Shown here one piece after another: positions 42,356 to 51,124 of a stretch of DNA of 64,000 nucleotides. The notes under the pieces are model-generated. The model searched no databases, was not told the DNA's origin, and saw nothing but the letters and a program-made list of their open reading frames with translations. The stretch comes from Mucilaginibacter gilvus (lineage in GTDB: Bacteria > Bacteroidota > Bacteroidia > Sphingobacteriales > Sphingobacteriaceae), in assembly GCF_004054195.1 (NCBI RefSeq), contig NZ_SBIW01000001.1:62001-126000 (forward strand), given 5' to 3'. Both the position numbers and the translations under genes were made by a program. Every line of letters starts with the position of its first letter. Positions within the stretch are counted from its first letter, which is position 1.

Positions 42356-43723
42356 ATGTACGCAATTGTGGATATTGAGACTACGGGGGGGCATGCCAGC
42401 GCCAATGGCATTACGGAGATTGCTATATGCATCCACGACGGTAAAAAAGTTACCCGCCGTTTTAAGAGCCTGGTGAACCCGCAACGCGATATCCCGGTGT
42501 ATATCCGCGCCTTAACCGGCATCACCAACGAAATGGTGAGCACCGCCCCGCTGTTTGAAGATGTGGCACACGAGATCTACCACCTGCTAAAAGGCCAGAT
42601 CTTCGTGGCACACAACGTTAATTTCGATTATTCTTTTTTACGCTACCACCTCCACGCCGCCGGCTACGAATTGAATGCTAATAAGCTTTGCACGGTAAGG
42701 CTTGGGCGCAAGATCATGCCGGGGCTGCTGTCGTACAGTTTGGGCAAGCTTTGCTCGCACCTGGGTATTGGCAACAACAGCCGCCACCGTGCCATGGGCG
42801 ATGCCGAAGCAACCGCGCATCTGTTTTCCCTATACCTTAAGAGTGATACGGCCAACCATATTGGGCAAGCCCTGAAACTAAACTCGAAAGAGCAGCGTTT
42901 GCCGGCCAATTTGCCAAAAGCAGATGTGGATGCCCTGCCCAATTGCCCCGGCGTGTACTATTTTCACGATGAAAAAGGCAAAGTGGTTTACGTGGGCAAA
43001 GCCAAAAACCTAAAAAAACGGGTATGCAGCCATTTCACGGGCAACAACGCGGGCCAGCAGCGGCAGGAATTTTTAAAAAGCATTCACCGCATCAGTCACC
43101 AGGTTTGCGGTACCGAACTAATTGCCTTCGTGCTGGAAGCCGTGGAGATCAAACGCCTCTGGCCAAAATACAACCGTTCGCTTAAACGTTTCGAGAACAC
43201 TTACGGGCTTTATGCCTACGAGGACCAGCGCGGTTACCTGCGCCTGGCGGTTGATAAACACCGGAAGCACATGCCATCTATATATGCCTGCAACTCGCTG
43301 CTGGAAGGCTACAGCCTGCTGAATAAACTGATAGAAACCTTTAGCCTGTGCCCCAAAATGTGCTTTGTTCAAAAGAACGACCAACCCTGCAGCGGTAACA
43401 ATGTAAACGCCTGCGCCTGCGAAGGCCACGAAACACCCAACGAATACAACATCAAAGTAACTGCAGCTATAGATGAGCTGAAGAAAGCCCTGCCCACCTT
43501 CGCCATCCGCGATGAAGGCCGCAACGGCGAAGAGCACAGCTGTATCCTGATAGAAGAAGGCCGTTTTTACGGTATGGGCTATATCTCCCATTATTTTGAT
43601 GCCAATAACATCCAGCAACTTAAAAACTACCTCACCCCCTACCCAGGTAATGATTATATCAAAAACATTGTAACGGGTTATGCCAGCAGATACCCGGAAC
43701 GGAAAGTTAGTTTTGCGGGATAG
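42356..43723 (+). CDS. DnaQ-like 3'-5' exonuclease fused to a GIY-YIG nuclease domain
   Basis: 455 aa. Residues 1-165 are a DEDDh exonuclease: VDIETTGG with D6 and E8, AHNVNFDYSFL, and HRAMGDAEAT carrying the His and last Asp. Around residue 198 a GIY-YIG domain starts: CPGVYYFHDEKGKVVYVGKAKNLKKRV, as in UvrC/Cho. The remaining about 180 residues, with Cys-rich CPKMCFVQKNDQPCSGN...CACEG, resemble the linker region of such fusions. This two-nuclease fusion is widespread in bacteria and is thought to act in excision repair. No UvrA/B nearby. Confidence 0.92.
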   Translation: MYAIVDIETTGGHASANGITEIAICIHDGKKVTRRFKSLVNPQRDIPVYIRALTGITNEMVSTAPLFEDVAHEIYHLLKGQIFVAHNVNFDYSFLRYHLHAAGYELNANKLCTVRLGRKIMPGLLSYSLGKLCSHLGIGNNSRHRAMGDAEATAHLFSLYLKSDTANHIGQALKLNSKEQRLPANLPKADVDALPNCPGVYYFHDEKGKVVYVGKAKNLKKRVCSHFTGNNAGQQRQEFLKSIHRISHQVCGTELIAFVLEAVEIKRLWPKYNRSLKRFENTYGLYAYEDQRGYLRLAVDKHRKHMPSIYACNSLLEGYSLLNKLIETFSLCPKMCFVQKNDQPCSGNNVNACACEGHETPNEYNIKVTAAIDELKKALPTFAIRDEGRNGEEHSCILIEEGRFYGMGYISHYFDANNIQQLKNYLTPYPGNDYIKNIVTGYASRYPERKVSFAG

Positions 43724-43740
43724 GTTCTTGTCAATCCATT

Positions 43741-43913
43741 TCATTTCGAGGAAGCACAGCGACGAGAAATCTTATACGCCGTGCTTTAACGCCAGTGCAT
43801 TACCGTTTGCTTAAACAACAAGTATGGTGTAAAAGATTTTTCGCTATCGCTCAAGAGATAGTTTTTCACACTCGCCTTACACGCACTATCTCCCGCATAC
43901 CGGTTCGAAATGA
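43741..43913. repeat. Palindromic intergenic repeat
   Basis: TCATTTCGA (43741-43749) and TCGAAATGA (43905-43913) are exact inverted arms. Inner pieces AGAAATCTTATAC and GTGTAAAAGATTTTTC are near-complementary. Non-coding, occupying most of the 278-bp gap before 44002. Confidence 0.7.
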
Positions 43914-44001
43914 CATCGTATTTATTATTTTCAACAACTCCCCAAACAATTAAATTTCTCTCAGGTTAATATATTATCATTTAAAAATATAGCAACCTAT
44001 T

Positions 44002-44535
44002 ATGGATAGCATTAACCAACAACAACCCGAAGATAATTTTGAGAACCTGGAAGGCAACCAAGCCTGGAAAAAACTAAAGGAAATGGCCGAGGGTACCAGC
44101 TGTTTTTTTTGCAGCAATATTAAAACCGGACTGCCATTTTCTACCCGCCCTATGTCGCCGCAAAAAATAGATGATAATGGCGACCTGTGGTTCCTGAGCG
44201 CTAACGACAGCCACAAAAACGCGGAGATCTTAATAGACCCAATGGTGCAACTACTATTCCAGGGTTCTAAATACTCCGATTTCCTGAACGTTTACGGGAT
44301 AGCCGAGGTAAGCGAAGACAAGGAAAAGATAAAAGAGCTATGGCAACCCATACTAAAAGTCTGGTTCACCGAAGGTGAGAATGATCCGCGCATCTCTGTT
44401 ATCAAAGTAAGCCCAACACAAGGTTATTATTGGGATAACAAGCACGGCAACGCTGTTGCTTTTGTGAAACAATTAGTAGGTGCCGCTATTGGCAAAACGC
44501 TTGACGATTCGATAGAGGGGAAACTTCAACCCTAA
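44002..44535 (+). CDS. Pyridoxamine 5'-phosphate oxidase-like (general stress) protein
   Basis: 177 aa. FMN-binding split-barrel fold: TSCFFCSNIKTGLPFSTRPMSPQKIDDNGDLWFLS, where RPM is the conserved flavin/phosphate contact, then LLFQGSKYSDFLNVYGIAEVSEDKEKIKELWQPI and GYYWDNKHGNAVAF. It fits the general stress protein 26 group rather than true PdxH. Probably a cytoplasmic flavin oxidoreductase. Single gene. Confidence 0.88.
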   Translation: MDSINQQQPEDNFENLEGNQAWKKLKEMAEGTSCFFCSNIKTGLPFSTRPMSPQKIDDNGDLWFLSANDSHKNAEILIDPMVQLLFQGSKYSDFLNVYGIAEVSEDKEKIKELWQPILKVWFTEGENDPRISVIKVSPTQGYYWDNKHGNAVAFVKQLVGAAIGKTLDDSIEGKLQP

Positions 44536-44606
44536 CCTTTGTTGATAAGGCCGGCCCGGGTACTCATTTTTAGATATGTTCTAATAACCTGGCCGGCCCA
44601 TCAACT

Positions 44607-45578
44607 TTATAAGTGCAGGCCCACCATCGGCCACACGATCTGCCTGATAAATTGCCAGTGAAACAGGAGCGGCATCGGTACTATCAGCCAAAAGAAAACC
44701 CATATTCTCGCCACCACCTGGTTCTGCAGAAACATAATCCCACGGCTCTGCAATAACTTTTCTATTAACACCAATATTCCCTGTATCACAAAATATAGCG
44801 TCGGCAAACCGTAGCCACTATTTACGGGCAGGCTCAGCGCCAGTTCGTGCAGCAGGCCCGAAAAAATAAAGGATACTATTAACGCCACGGCCGCACCGGT
44901 CTTATTTTTCAACGGGCGAAATATGGCTACCGAGGTCATTTCGCTGAAAGCGATATTCCAACGCTTGCTCCAAAGTTCGGTAAGGCTCAAAGCTTTTGCC
45001 GGCTGCCTGAATAAATAATAGGTATTTACGCCCGAGAACCGCCACATCCCTGCACTGATACTGAGCAAGCCGAAGTGTAAGATCAAACTTAAACCAATTA
45101 ATAGGATTGGGGTCACCAAAACATAGGTTAAGGAGCCATCAAGCCGCAAAGCGACAAGCCAATGAGCAAGCAAAATCAATATCGCACCGGCAATTATCCG
45201 GCTGACCCCGAACTTAACCATCGGCCAGGCATTTGGTAAGGCTTTTTGGCCAAGTGTTTCGAAAGGCTGCGCACGCATCCCTACCCAGCCAATGGCATAC
45301 GTGAGCCATTGTTTAAAGCTAAGCGTAAGCCGTCTGCTTTTGTAGCCTTCCGTCACCGCTATCACCTTCATACCGCTAAACGTAGTTGCAATAATAGTCA
45401 GCATTTTCAGGATAGGATGATCGTTGAGGAATATAAAATAAACAACCGCTATACTGATTACCAGCATTGCCCAACCGGCGAATAGCATTTGCTTTTTCAA
45501 AAAAACATAACCAATCAGTACTATCCCCAAATTTATGAAGGCGAAATAAACGAAGTGGATGAGCAATTGCATAGTCAT
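44607..45578 (-). CDS. Wax-synthase-like membrane-bound acyltransferase (MBOAT_2)
   Basis: 323 aa with about eight hydrophobic helices. SLTELWSKRWNIAFSEMTSVAIFRPL followed by VSFIFSGLLHELALSLP matches the wax synthase/MBOAT_2 core; the His in LLHEL is the conserved catalytic position. It would esterify an alcohol with an acyl group at the membrane. Its start overlaps the stop of the upstream membrane gene by 4 bp (ATGA), indicating translational coupling. The substrate is unknown. Confidence 0.82.
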   Translation of the reverse strand: MTMQLLIHFVYFAFINLGIVLIGYVFLKKQMLFAGWAMLVISIAVVYFIFLNDHPILKMLTIIATTFSGMKVIAVTEGYKSRRLTLSFKQWLTYAIGWVGMRAQPFETLGQKALPNAWPMVKFGVSRIIAGAILILLAHWLVALRLDGSLTYVLVTPILLIGLSLILHFGLLSISAGMWRFSGVNTYYLFRQPAKALSLTELWSKRWNIAFSEMTSVAIFRPLKNKTGAAVALIVSFIFSGLLHELALSLPVNSGYGLPTLYFVIQGILVLIEKLLQSRGIMFLQNQVVARIWVFFWLIVPMPLLFHWQFIRQIVWPMVGLHL

Positions 45579-46003
45579 ACCTGTTGAAAATTGATGTAAA
45601 AAGCCAAACTGTAAACGATGCTGAGGGAGACAAATAGAGAAACCAATATTATTTCCACCACCTTATTCAGCTTCCCAACAGGGAAGCTGCTCCTGTCGAA
45701 ATAAAAGAACTGAATGAGCACCCTCGAGATCCAGTAAACGGCAATAAAGCCGGTAATCAGCATAGCCAGCCGCGAACCATTGAGCAGGTCGCCTGCAGCG
45801 AATAAAGAGATCAGCCCAAAACACAAGTTTATTATGAGGATATAGGCCGCGTAAGTCCAAAACATTTGGTTGATCAGCAGCTGAACTTTTGCCAGCTCTG
45901 TACCCCACTTCAATACTTTTGGGATTGCCAAACTCCCGGCCACCAATGCCAGTTGCGCCAGCCCTGCCAGTTGAAGTAATTGATAAACAGTGGCCTTTTC
46001 CAT
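45575..46003 (-). CDS. Four-helix membrane protein coupled to the MBOAT gene
   Basis: 142 aa from the ATG at 46003 (MEKATVYQLLQ). An in-frame ATG at 46045 exists, but the promoter at 46031-46060 places the transcript start inside that longer frame. Four hydrophobic segments: LLQLAGLAQLALVAGSLAIP, YAAYILIINLCFGLISLF, LAMLITGFIAVYWISRVLIQFF and VVEIILVSLFVSLSIVYSL. It overlaps the MBOAT gene by 4 bp. Probably a partner protein; family unknown to me. Confidence 0.75.
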   Translation of the reverse strand: MEKATVYQLLQLAGLAQLALVAGSLAIPKVLKWGTELAKVQLLINQMFWTYAAYILIINLCFGLISLFAAGDLLNGSRLAMLITGFIAVYWISRVLIQFFYFDRSSFPVGKLNKVVEIILVSLFVSLSIVYSLAFYINFQQV

Positions 46004-46030
46004 TTCGCTACCCGGTTTTAATTCAGTGCG

Positions 46031-46060
46031 CAAATATAAATACAATTCTAAACTTTCAAA
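46031..46060 (-). promoter_or_regulatory. Bacteroidota-type promoter of the MBOAT pair
   Basis: On the minus strand TTTG (46057-46060), an 18-bp spacer and TATATTTG (46031-46038). This is a full -33/-7 match. Transcription would start near 46024, supporting the start at 46003. Confidence 0.65.
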
Positions 46061-46107
46061 ATATATTGAAAATTTAATTTATTATTGTGGTGCCCCCTCG
46101 ATAAATA

Positions 46108-46138
46108 AAAAGCCTTGCATTAATACTGCAAGGCTTTT
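46108..46138 (-). terminator. Orphan hairpin terminator
   Basis: AAAAGCCTTGCA pairs with TGCAAGGCTTTT around a 7-nt loop and is followed on the minus strand by TTTATTTAT. The upstream gene (S9 peptidase) already has a terminator at 46287-46318. This second one could end a short transcript starting in the 46140-46286 gap or act as a back-up. Confidence 0.6.
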
Positions 46139-46286
46139 CGTTCCTAAGCGTTCCTCGCAGAACAATGCCATTACCTTTAAGATGAAGAATTCATTTTTTT
46201 ACTCTTAATATGACAAAATAATCAATTAAAAAAATGCATTTTGTGTTAACCCTTAAAAATGCAACTTACTGATTAATAATTATTTA

Positions 46287-46318
46287 AAAAGTTAACACTC
46301 TGAATTGTGTTAACTTTT
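46287..46318 (-). terminator. Terminator of the S9 peptidase gene
   Basis: AAAAGTTAACAC pairs perfectly with GTGTTAACTTTT, with an 8-nt loop and further Ts on the minus strand, 31 nt past the stop. Confidence 0.85.
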
Positions 46319-46348
46319 GTAAACTTTTTCAACTCTAATTGCGGGCGT

Positions 46349-48325
46349 CTATTTCAAATACTTATCGTACCATTTAATATACCGTTCTACCCTATCAACC
46401 TGGTAGCTGGGGATGCTGATGCCGTGATTTTGGTTGGGATACAATATCAGTTCGGCATCTACGCCAAGCGATTTTAGCGCCTGGTACATCTGCTCGCTGC
46501 CGGCAGTTGGCACGTTAAAATCCTTCAGGCCCGACATAAACAGCACCGGTGTTTTTATCCTGTCGGCATGTAAGAAGGGGTACGAGATCTTGTTGTACAC
46601 CTCAATATTCTTCCATGGCTGGCCCAGTTCATTGTCGTACTGCAAAATATATTGATCTATACCATAATTGGCAATTTGCAAGGCACTGCCTGCGCCGCTT
46701 GCCGCCGCTTTAAAACGGGTGTCGCTGGCTATCAAAAAGTCGGTAGTGATACCACCGTAGCTCCAGCCGCCTACGCCCAGTTTAGCCGGGTCGGCAATGC
46801 CGCGTTTTACCAGCTCATCAACCGCGCCATGCAGGTCAATCACCTCTTTGTTACCCCAATCGGCAGCTATCGCCTTGGTATAATCAATACCCCGGCCCGA
46901 GCTGCCACGGTAATTTACCGTAGCTACCGCATAGCCTGCGCTGGCTAATACCTGGCAGGTGCCATCAAAACTGTAATCGTCCTGCGCCACAGGGCCGCCA
47001 TGCACAAAAAGGATGAAAGGCATCTTTTTGGTGCTGGTGCTATCGGGGCGATATAGTACGCCCGATACTTTTGTACCATCTTTACTTGTAGATTGAAAGC
47101 TGGTAACCTGTGCCAGTTGTACCTTGCTCAGCCATTCCTGCTGCTGAAAGGTTAGGCGTCGCAGTTTGCCGGCTTCCATCGCGTAGATCTCGAGCGGCAA
47201 ATACGGGTCGCTTACAGTTGTTACCCAGTTGCCGGCGCTATGCGCTGTAATATCGCCCACGCTTATTTTGCCACGGGTAGCGGATATAATGCTTATCTTT
47301 TTGTTTGCGATGGTGTACGTAGCCGCATAGCGCTCGCGGTCGTCATCTACCAAAAAGGCGATGCTTTTGCCGTCTTTGCTCCATTCGGGGCTGTCTACCG
47401 GTCGGTCGAGCTGCTTGGTAAGCAACTGGTTACTGCTCCCGTCTGCATTCATTATACACAGGATGTTCTGGTCATACATATTGTATCCCTCGCTATCCTG
47501 ACGTAGGTAGGCAATGGTTTTACCATCGGGACTAATTCTTGGACTAATATCGTGACCTTTCCAGGTAGTCAGTTGTTTAACAGCTCCGTTTGCTTTAGCT
47601 TCCACAACAAAAATATCATTATTCTCGCTCCTGTCAGGGTCGGCATCGTGGTTGCTCACAAACACAATGCTTTTGCCATCCGGGCTCCAGGTTGGCGAGC
47701 GCTCATCAAACTTACCCTTGGTAATGGTATCCAATTTTTTGGTATTGATATCAAAAATATACAGGTGATTGCGGGCATCATCCAGGTAGCCCTGGTAATC
47801 CTGCTTAAAATGGTAACGATCTAACACTATTGGCTTTGCTGTTTTGGGCGCTTCCTTGCCTTTGTTGTCCGGGTCGCCAATAACGATAACTACTTTGCTG
47901 CCATCCGGGTTCCATTCGTAATCGCCAAGGTTTCCTTTTATATCCGTTATTTTTTTGGCCTCGCCACCGCGTCGGTCCATCAGCCATAATTGCGATCCAT
48001 TCTTTGATTCGCGTGAGGATAAAAACGCCAGGTATGCACCATCCGGGCTCCACCGTGCCCTTGAGGCCGGCTCGGCTCCGTGTGTAAGCTGGATAGACGT
48101 TTTGCCGTCCCAACTTTGCATCCAAAGGTGCGATACGCGTTTATCCTTTGCGGTATCCACGGTAGAAACACCGTAAGCCACCCATTTACCATCCGGCGAA
48201 ACCTGTGGGTCGCTTACTGCCGGGATTTTATAAAAATCAGTCGGCTTAAAAGGTTTTTTTTCGGTTTGGGCGAATGCGGCGGATGCCAGCGATGCGGCGA
48301 AAAGCAGCGTAAGGTATTTTTTCAT
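46349..48325 (-). CDS. Secreted S9 family prolyl oligopeptidase-like peptidase
   Basis: 658 aa. Signal peptide MKKYLTLLFAASLASAAFA. The N-terminal two thirds form a TolB/DPP-like beta-propeller with repeated SPDGKWVAY/SPDGKTIAY/WSKDGKSIAF blades. The C-terminal alpha/beta hydrolase has the nucleophile S522 in GGWSYGG, with the catalytic Asp likely in GLKDFNVP and His in NQNHGI. It probably removes dipeptides or cleaves acyl-peptides in the periplasm. Monocistronic with its own terminator. Confidence 0.93.
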   Translation of the reverse strand: MKKYLTLLFAASLASAAFAQTEKKPFKPTDFYKIPAVSDPQVSPDGKWVAYGVSTVDTAKDKRVSHLWMQSWDGKTSIQLTHGAEPASRARWSPDGAYLAFLSSRESKNGSQLWLMDRRGGEAKKITDIKGNLGDYEWNPDGSKVVIVIGDPDNKGKEAPKTAKPIVLDRYHFKQDYQGYLDDARNHLYIFDINTKKLDTITKGKFDERSPTWSPDGKSIVFVSNHDADPDRSENNDIFVVEAKANGAVKQLTTWKGHDISPRISPDGKTIAYLRQDSEGYNMYDQNILCIMNADGSSNQLLTKQLDRPVDSPEWSKDGKSIAFLVDDDRERYAATYTIANKKISIISATRGKISVGDITAHSAGNWVTTVSDPYLPLEIYAMEAGKLRRLTFQQQEWLSKVQLAQVTSFQSTSKDGTKVSGVLYRPDSTSTKKMPFILFVHGGPVAQDDYSFDGTCQVLASAGYAVATVNYRGSSGRGIDYTKAIAADWGNKEVIDLHGAVDELVKRGIADPAKLGVGGWSYGGITTDFLIASDTRFKAAASGAGSALQIANYGIDQYILQYDNELGQPWKNIEVYNKISYPFLHADRIKTPVLFMSGLKDFNVPTAGSEQMYQALKSLGVDAELILYPNQNHGISIPSYQVDRVERYIKWYDKYLK

Positions 48326-48441
48326 ATCAAAGCATTAGATTGGAATGTAATTTAAGGAATTACTGATATATAATGCTAATAGTTATGATTTTTTGAATGA
48401 TGCGATGGTAAGATGTTACATACATCGCATGTATTCTCAAA

Positions 48442-48478
48442 ATTACGGCCCGCTTTGCTTAACAAAGAGGGCCGTAAT
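48442..48478 (-). terminator. Terminator of the BON/SH3/DUF937 operon
   Basis: ATTACGGCCC (48442-48451) pairs with GGGCCGTAAT (48469-48478), with an inner GCTTTG/CAAAG pairing and TTTT after it on the minus strand, immediately after the last stop codon. Confidence 0.85.
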
Positions 48479-48479
48479 G

Positions 48480-48902
48480 TTATCCGCCGAATAAGCTTCC
48501 TAATCCGCCACCGCCTGAAAGGCTTTTGGTTATATTATCGGGAGTGATGCTTTGATCGTTAGGGTCGTTTGCCTTATGTGCAAACTTTTGCAGTATGCCG
48601 GGCAAAGCTGCTGCTATTGCCCCCGTAGCAGCCGGGCTTAGCCCAAATTTACTGCCTAAACTGCCTACCAACCCGCCAGTGATGGCATTAGTAACCGGGC
48701 TGCCCGAAGTAAGACTACCCGTTAATGAAGATAATAATCCACCAACACCACCCTGGGCAGCTGCCTCGGTTTGAATGCCGTTGTTTACATGAGTTGCTAT
48801 TTCGTGGTGCACATCATCGGCTCTATCAGCCGGTATGTTGTTAGCTACCTGCGGGTTTCCCCCAATTTGTTGTTTTACAAGATTTAATATCTGGTCGAAC
48901 AT
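48480..48902 (-). CDS. DUF937-like glycine-rich protein
   Basis: 140 aa. It begins MFDQILNLVKQQIGG and is then rich in Gly, Ala and Ser: GGVGGLLSSLTGSL, ITGGLVGSLGSKFGLSPAATGAIAAALPGILQ. It ends GGGGLGSLFGG. The pattern fits the DUF937/YidB-like group; role unknown. No signal peptide. Last gene of a three-gene operon with an SH3 protein and a BON lipoprotein, suggesting an envelope or stress context. Confidence 0.75.
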   Translation of the reverse strand: MFDQILNLVKQQIGGNPQVANNIPADRADDVHHEIATHVNNGIQTEAAAQGGVGGLLSSLTGSLTSGSPVTNAITGGLVGSLGSKFGLSPAATGAIAAALPGILQKFAHKANDPNDQSITPDNITKSLSGGGGLGSLFGG

Positions 48903-48920
48903 AATTTGTATACATTAAAA

Positions 48921-49337
48921 TTAAACCTGGGTTAAATATTGGCTGTAGGCGTAGCCTTCTTCGCCCTTGTCGGTACGTACAAGGCTCCATTGGTCATTAG
49001 CGCGGCTTATTACTGTAACTATAGCATTATGCGCGGCTTTGCCTACAATGGGCTGATCAGTGCCCGGGCCTTTTCTTATGTTTAGGTTAGACGATTCGGT
49101 ACTCACTTTTGCCTGTGTGCCCGTGGCGGCAGATGCATCTATATTAAGTATCAGATCACCGGCGCGGTAATCGGGATCTATTTTATTGTAGATGTCCCAT
49201 AACGAATCTTTCAACGCCCCGCTGCTTGTGCTGCCATCAATATATAGTACGTTGCCTTGCTCGCGAACCTGTAGATTACTGATTCCGCCGGTTTTTGCCG
49301 CCTGTATAAGTTCGGCGTATTTTTCCTGTAGTGCCAT
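48921..49337 (-). CDS. BON-like plus bacterial SH3 domain protein
   Basis: 138 aa. N-terminal about 70 residues (ISNLQVREQGNVLYIDGSTSSGALKDSLWDIYNKID) look like a BON or related small domain. The C-terminal part (NLNIRKGPGTDQPIVGKAAHNAIVTVISRANDQWSLVRT) is a clear SH3_3 domain of the type that binds cell-wall peptides. There is no signal peptide at the chosen start. It starts 4 bp after the BON lipoprotein gene and precedes the DUF937-like gene by 18 bp. Confidence 0.82.
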   Translation of the reverse strand: MALQEKYAELIQAAKTGGISNLQVREQGNVLYIDGSTSSGALKDSLWDIYNKIDPDYRAGDLILNIDASAATGTQAKVSTESSNLNIRKGPGTDQPIVGKAAHNAIVTVISRANDQWSLVRTDKGEEGYAYSQYLTQV

Positions 49338-49341
49338 AGTG

Positions 49342-49680
49342 TTATTTGCTTATGGTGAGATTATTATTTATTTTTTTGGCATGCAAAGCGTTCAAATTCA
49401 TCATTAGCTTTTGCAATTTTTCGCGTGTGATATCACCGGTTAGGTTTATCTCACCATTGCTAACTGTAGCAGTTACGCCGGGGAAATCTTTCGTGGCGTC
49501 TTTTACGCCGTTTGTAAGCTCATCATCGGCTGCAATCGTTACCGGCGCAACGGTAACGGTATCAGTTTTAACTGTATCTGCTGATACAGCATCGGTTTTC
49601 TTCCCTTTACAGGCTGTGAATTGTATTGAAGCTGCTATAGCGCAGGCTACAAACATTGTTTTAAAAAGCTGTTTTTTCAT
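49342..49680 (-). CDS. BON-domain lipoprotein
   Basis: 112 aa. Signal sequence with lipobox-like QFTAC (Cys at residue 24), then a Thr/Val/Asp-rich linker (VSADTVKTDTVTVAPV). A BON domain follows: ELTNGVKDATKDFPGVTATVSNGEINLTGDITREKLQKLM. BON domains bind phospholipid membranes and occur in osmotic-shock proteins such as OsmY. First gene of the three-gene operon. Confidence 0.83.
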   Translation of the reverse strand: MKKQLFKTMFVACAIAASIQFTACKGKKTDAVSADTVKTDTVTVAPVTIAADDELTNGVKDATKDFPGVTATVSNGEINLTGDITREKLQKLMMNLNALHAKKINNNLTISK

Positions 49681-50042
49681 AAAATTTATTAAGTTGATTA
49701 CTTAATATTTAATGAAACAGCGGACCTTTTGTTTCATATAAGTAACAAATAATAACTAATTGTAAATATTATAAACCGGGCCACTTTGTGGAAAAGAGAC
49801 AAGTATTAGATTGCGTTAGGGACTAACACATTTGTAAACAGCAAGCGTGAGTGTGCTGTGCCCAATTGCAATATCAGTAATTGACCTACAAGAAATGGTT
49901 CTATTAACCAGAGTAGAGGGTGGCGCGGATATGGTGGAGACGCGGTACCTCGCGCCTCTACCATCAATTAAATCTCGACGTATTAATATTTATTGTGCTT
50001 ACAAAAGATGCGAAGTAACTTGTCTCTACAGATCAGATAGCT
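49681..50042. other. Intergenic region with nested inverted repeats
   Basis: No gene seen. ATGAAACA...TGTTTCAT forms a hairpin near 49710-49738. AGAGACAAGT near 49795 and ACTTGTCTCT near 50020 are inverted. Between them GGTGGAGACGCGGTACC and its imperfect complement form another hairpin near 49932-49962. It probably also carries the promoter of the BON operon. Confidence 0.6.
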
Positions 50043-50876
50043 CTATATCACCCCCGCTTTCTCCAGCTCCGCCTGCATCTGCTGCTGCAAACTCAAAGCT
50101 TCTGCCCTTGCTGCCTCAGCAAAGTCCTCGCCGTTACTGGCGTAGATAATAGAGCGGGACGCGTTTACGATCAGTCCGCAATCTTTGGTGATGCCGTATT
50201 TACACACCTCTTCCAGGCTGCCGCCCTGGGCACCTACGCCGGGTACCAGCAAAAAATTATCGGGTGCGTATTGGCGTATATTGGTAAACTCCGTGCTTTT
50301 AGTAGCGCCTACTACAAACATCAGCCTATCTACACCGGCCCAGGTATTGGCCTTTTGTATCACGGTTTCATACAGGTAGCCCTCGCCGGTGTTCAGGTAC
50401 TGGAAATCCTTACTCCCTACCGATGAGGTAAGCGCCAGGATGATCACCCACTTGCCATCGTACTTTAAGTAAGGCGTTACGCTATCGTTCCCCATATAAG
50501 GCGTAACGGTAATGGCGTCAAAGCCCATCCCGGTAACATCCTCGTTAAAAAATGCCTTGGCGTAGTTGTCAGACGTGTTGCCGATATCGCCGCGCTTGGC
50601 ATCTATAATAGATAAACAGTCCTTAGGCAGGTATTCATAAGTGGATATCAGGCTTTGCAAGCCTTTCATTCCCCGGCTCTCATAAAAAGCGGCGTTGGGT
50701 TTGTATGCGATGCACAGATCCTTAGTAGCATCAATAATGCGTTTGTTGAATTCAAAGGCCGGATCGGGGTATTCTTTTAAAAATTCGGGGATTTTATCTA
50801 CATCCGTATCTAATCCCACACATAAAAATGTTTTCTTTTGTTTTATCTGTTGTATAAGCTGCTGGCGGGATATCAT
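50043..50876 (-). CDS. pyrF: Orotidine 5'-phosphate decarboxylase (type 2)
   Basis: 277 aa, the length of the longer PyrF type found in Bacteroidota, actinobacteria and Myxococcus. Last step of UMP synthesis. Motifs: [17 protein letters not shown] at the N-terminus, the catalytic [36 protein letters not shown], and [11 protein letters not shown]. Single gene. The CTP synthase gene is 10 kb away, so pyrimidine genes are scattered. Confidence 0.95.
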   Translation of the reverse strand: MISRQQLIQQIKQKKTFLCVGLDTDVDKIPEFLKEYPDPAFEFNKRIIDATKDLCIAYKPNAAFYESRGMKGLQSLISTYEYLPKDCLSIIDAKRGDIGNTSDNYAKAFFNEDVTGMGFDAITVTPYMGNDSVTPYLKYDGKWVIILALTSSVGSKDFQYLNTGEGYLYETVIQKANTWAGVDRLMFVVGATKSTEFTNIRQYAPDNFLLVPGVGAQGGSLEEVCKYGITKDCGLIVNASRSIIYASNGEDFAEAARAEALSLQQQMQAELEKAGVI

Positions 50877-51124
50877 GGAGAGTTATTTTATTAAATGCCA
50901 AAAGTCTAAAAAAATACGCGAAAGGTATTATTTTTTTATTAAATTTGCATTTTAAGAATATTTCATTAAAATTGCATTGTTATCCCCTGCGTCTTCTTGC
51001 ACACAAGAAACAATTTTTATCACCACGTCGTTATTTCTGATACTTACCTGGCTTAAATTTTGCATATACAGGGTTGCAAAACAATCTTTCAACTAAAAAA
51101 TCCTTTTGAACTATAATTCATATC

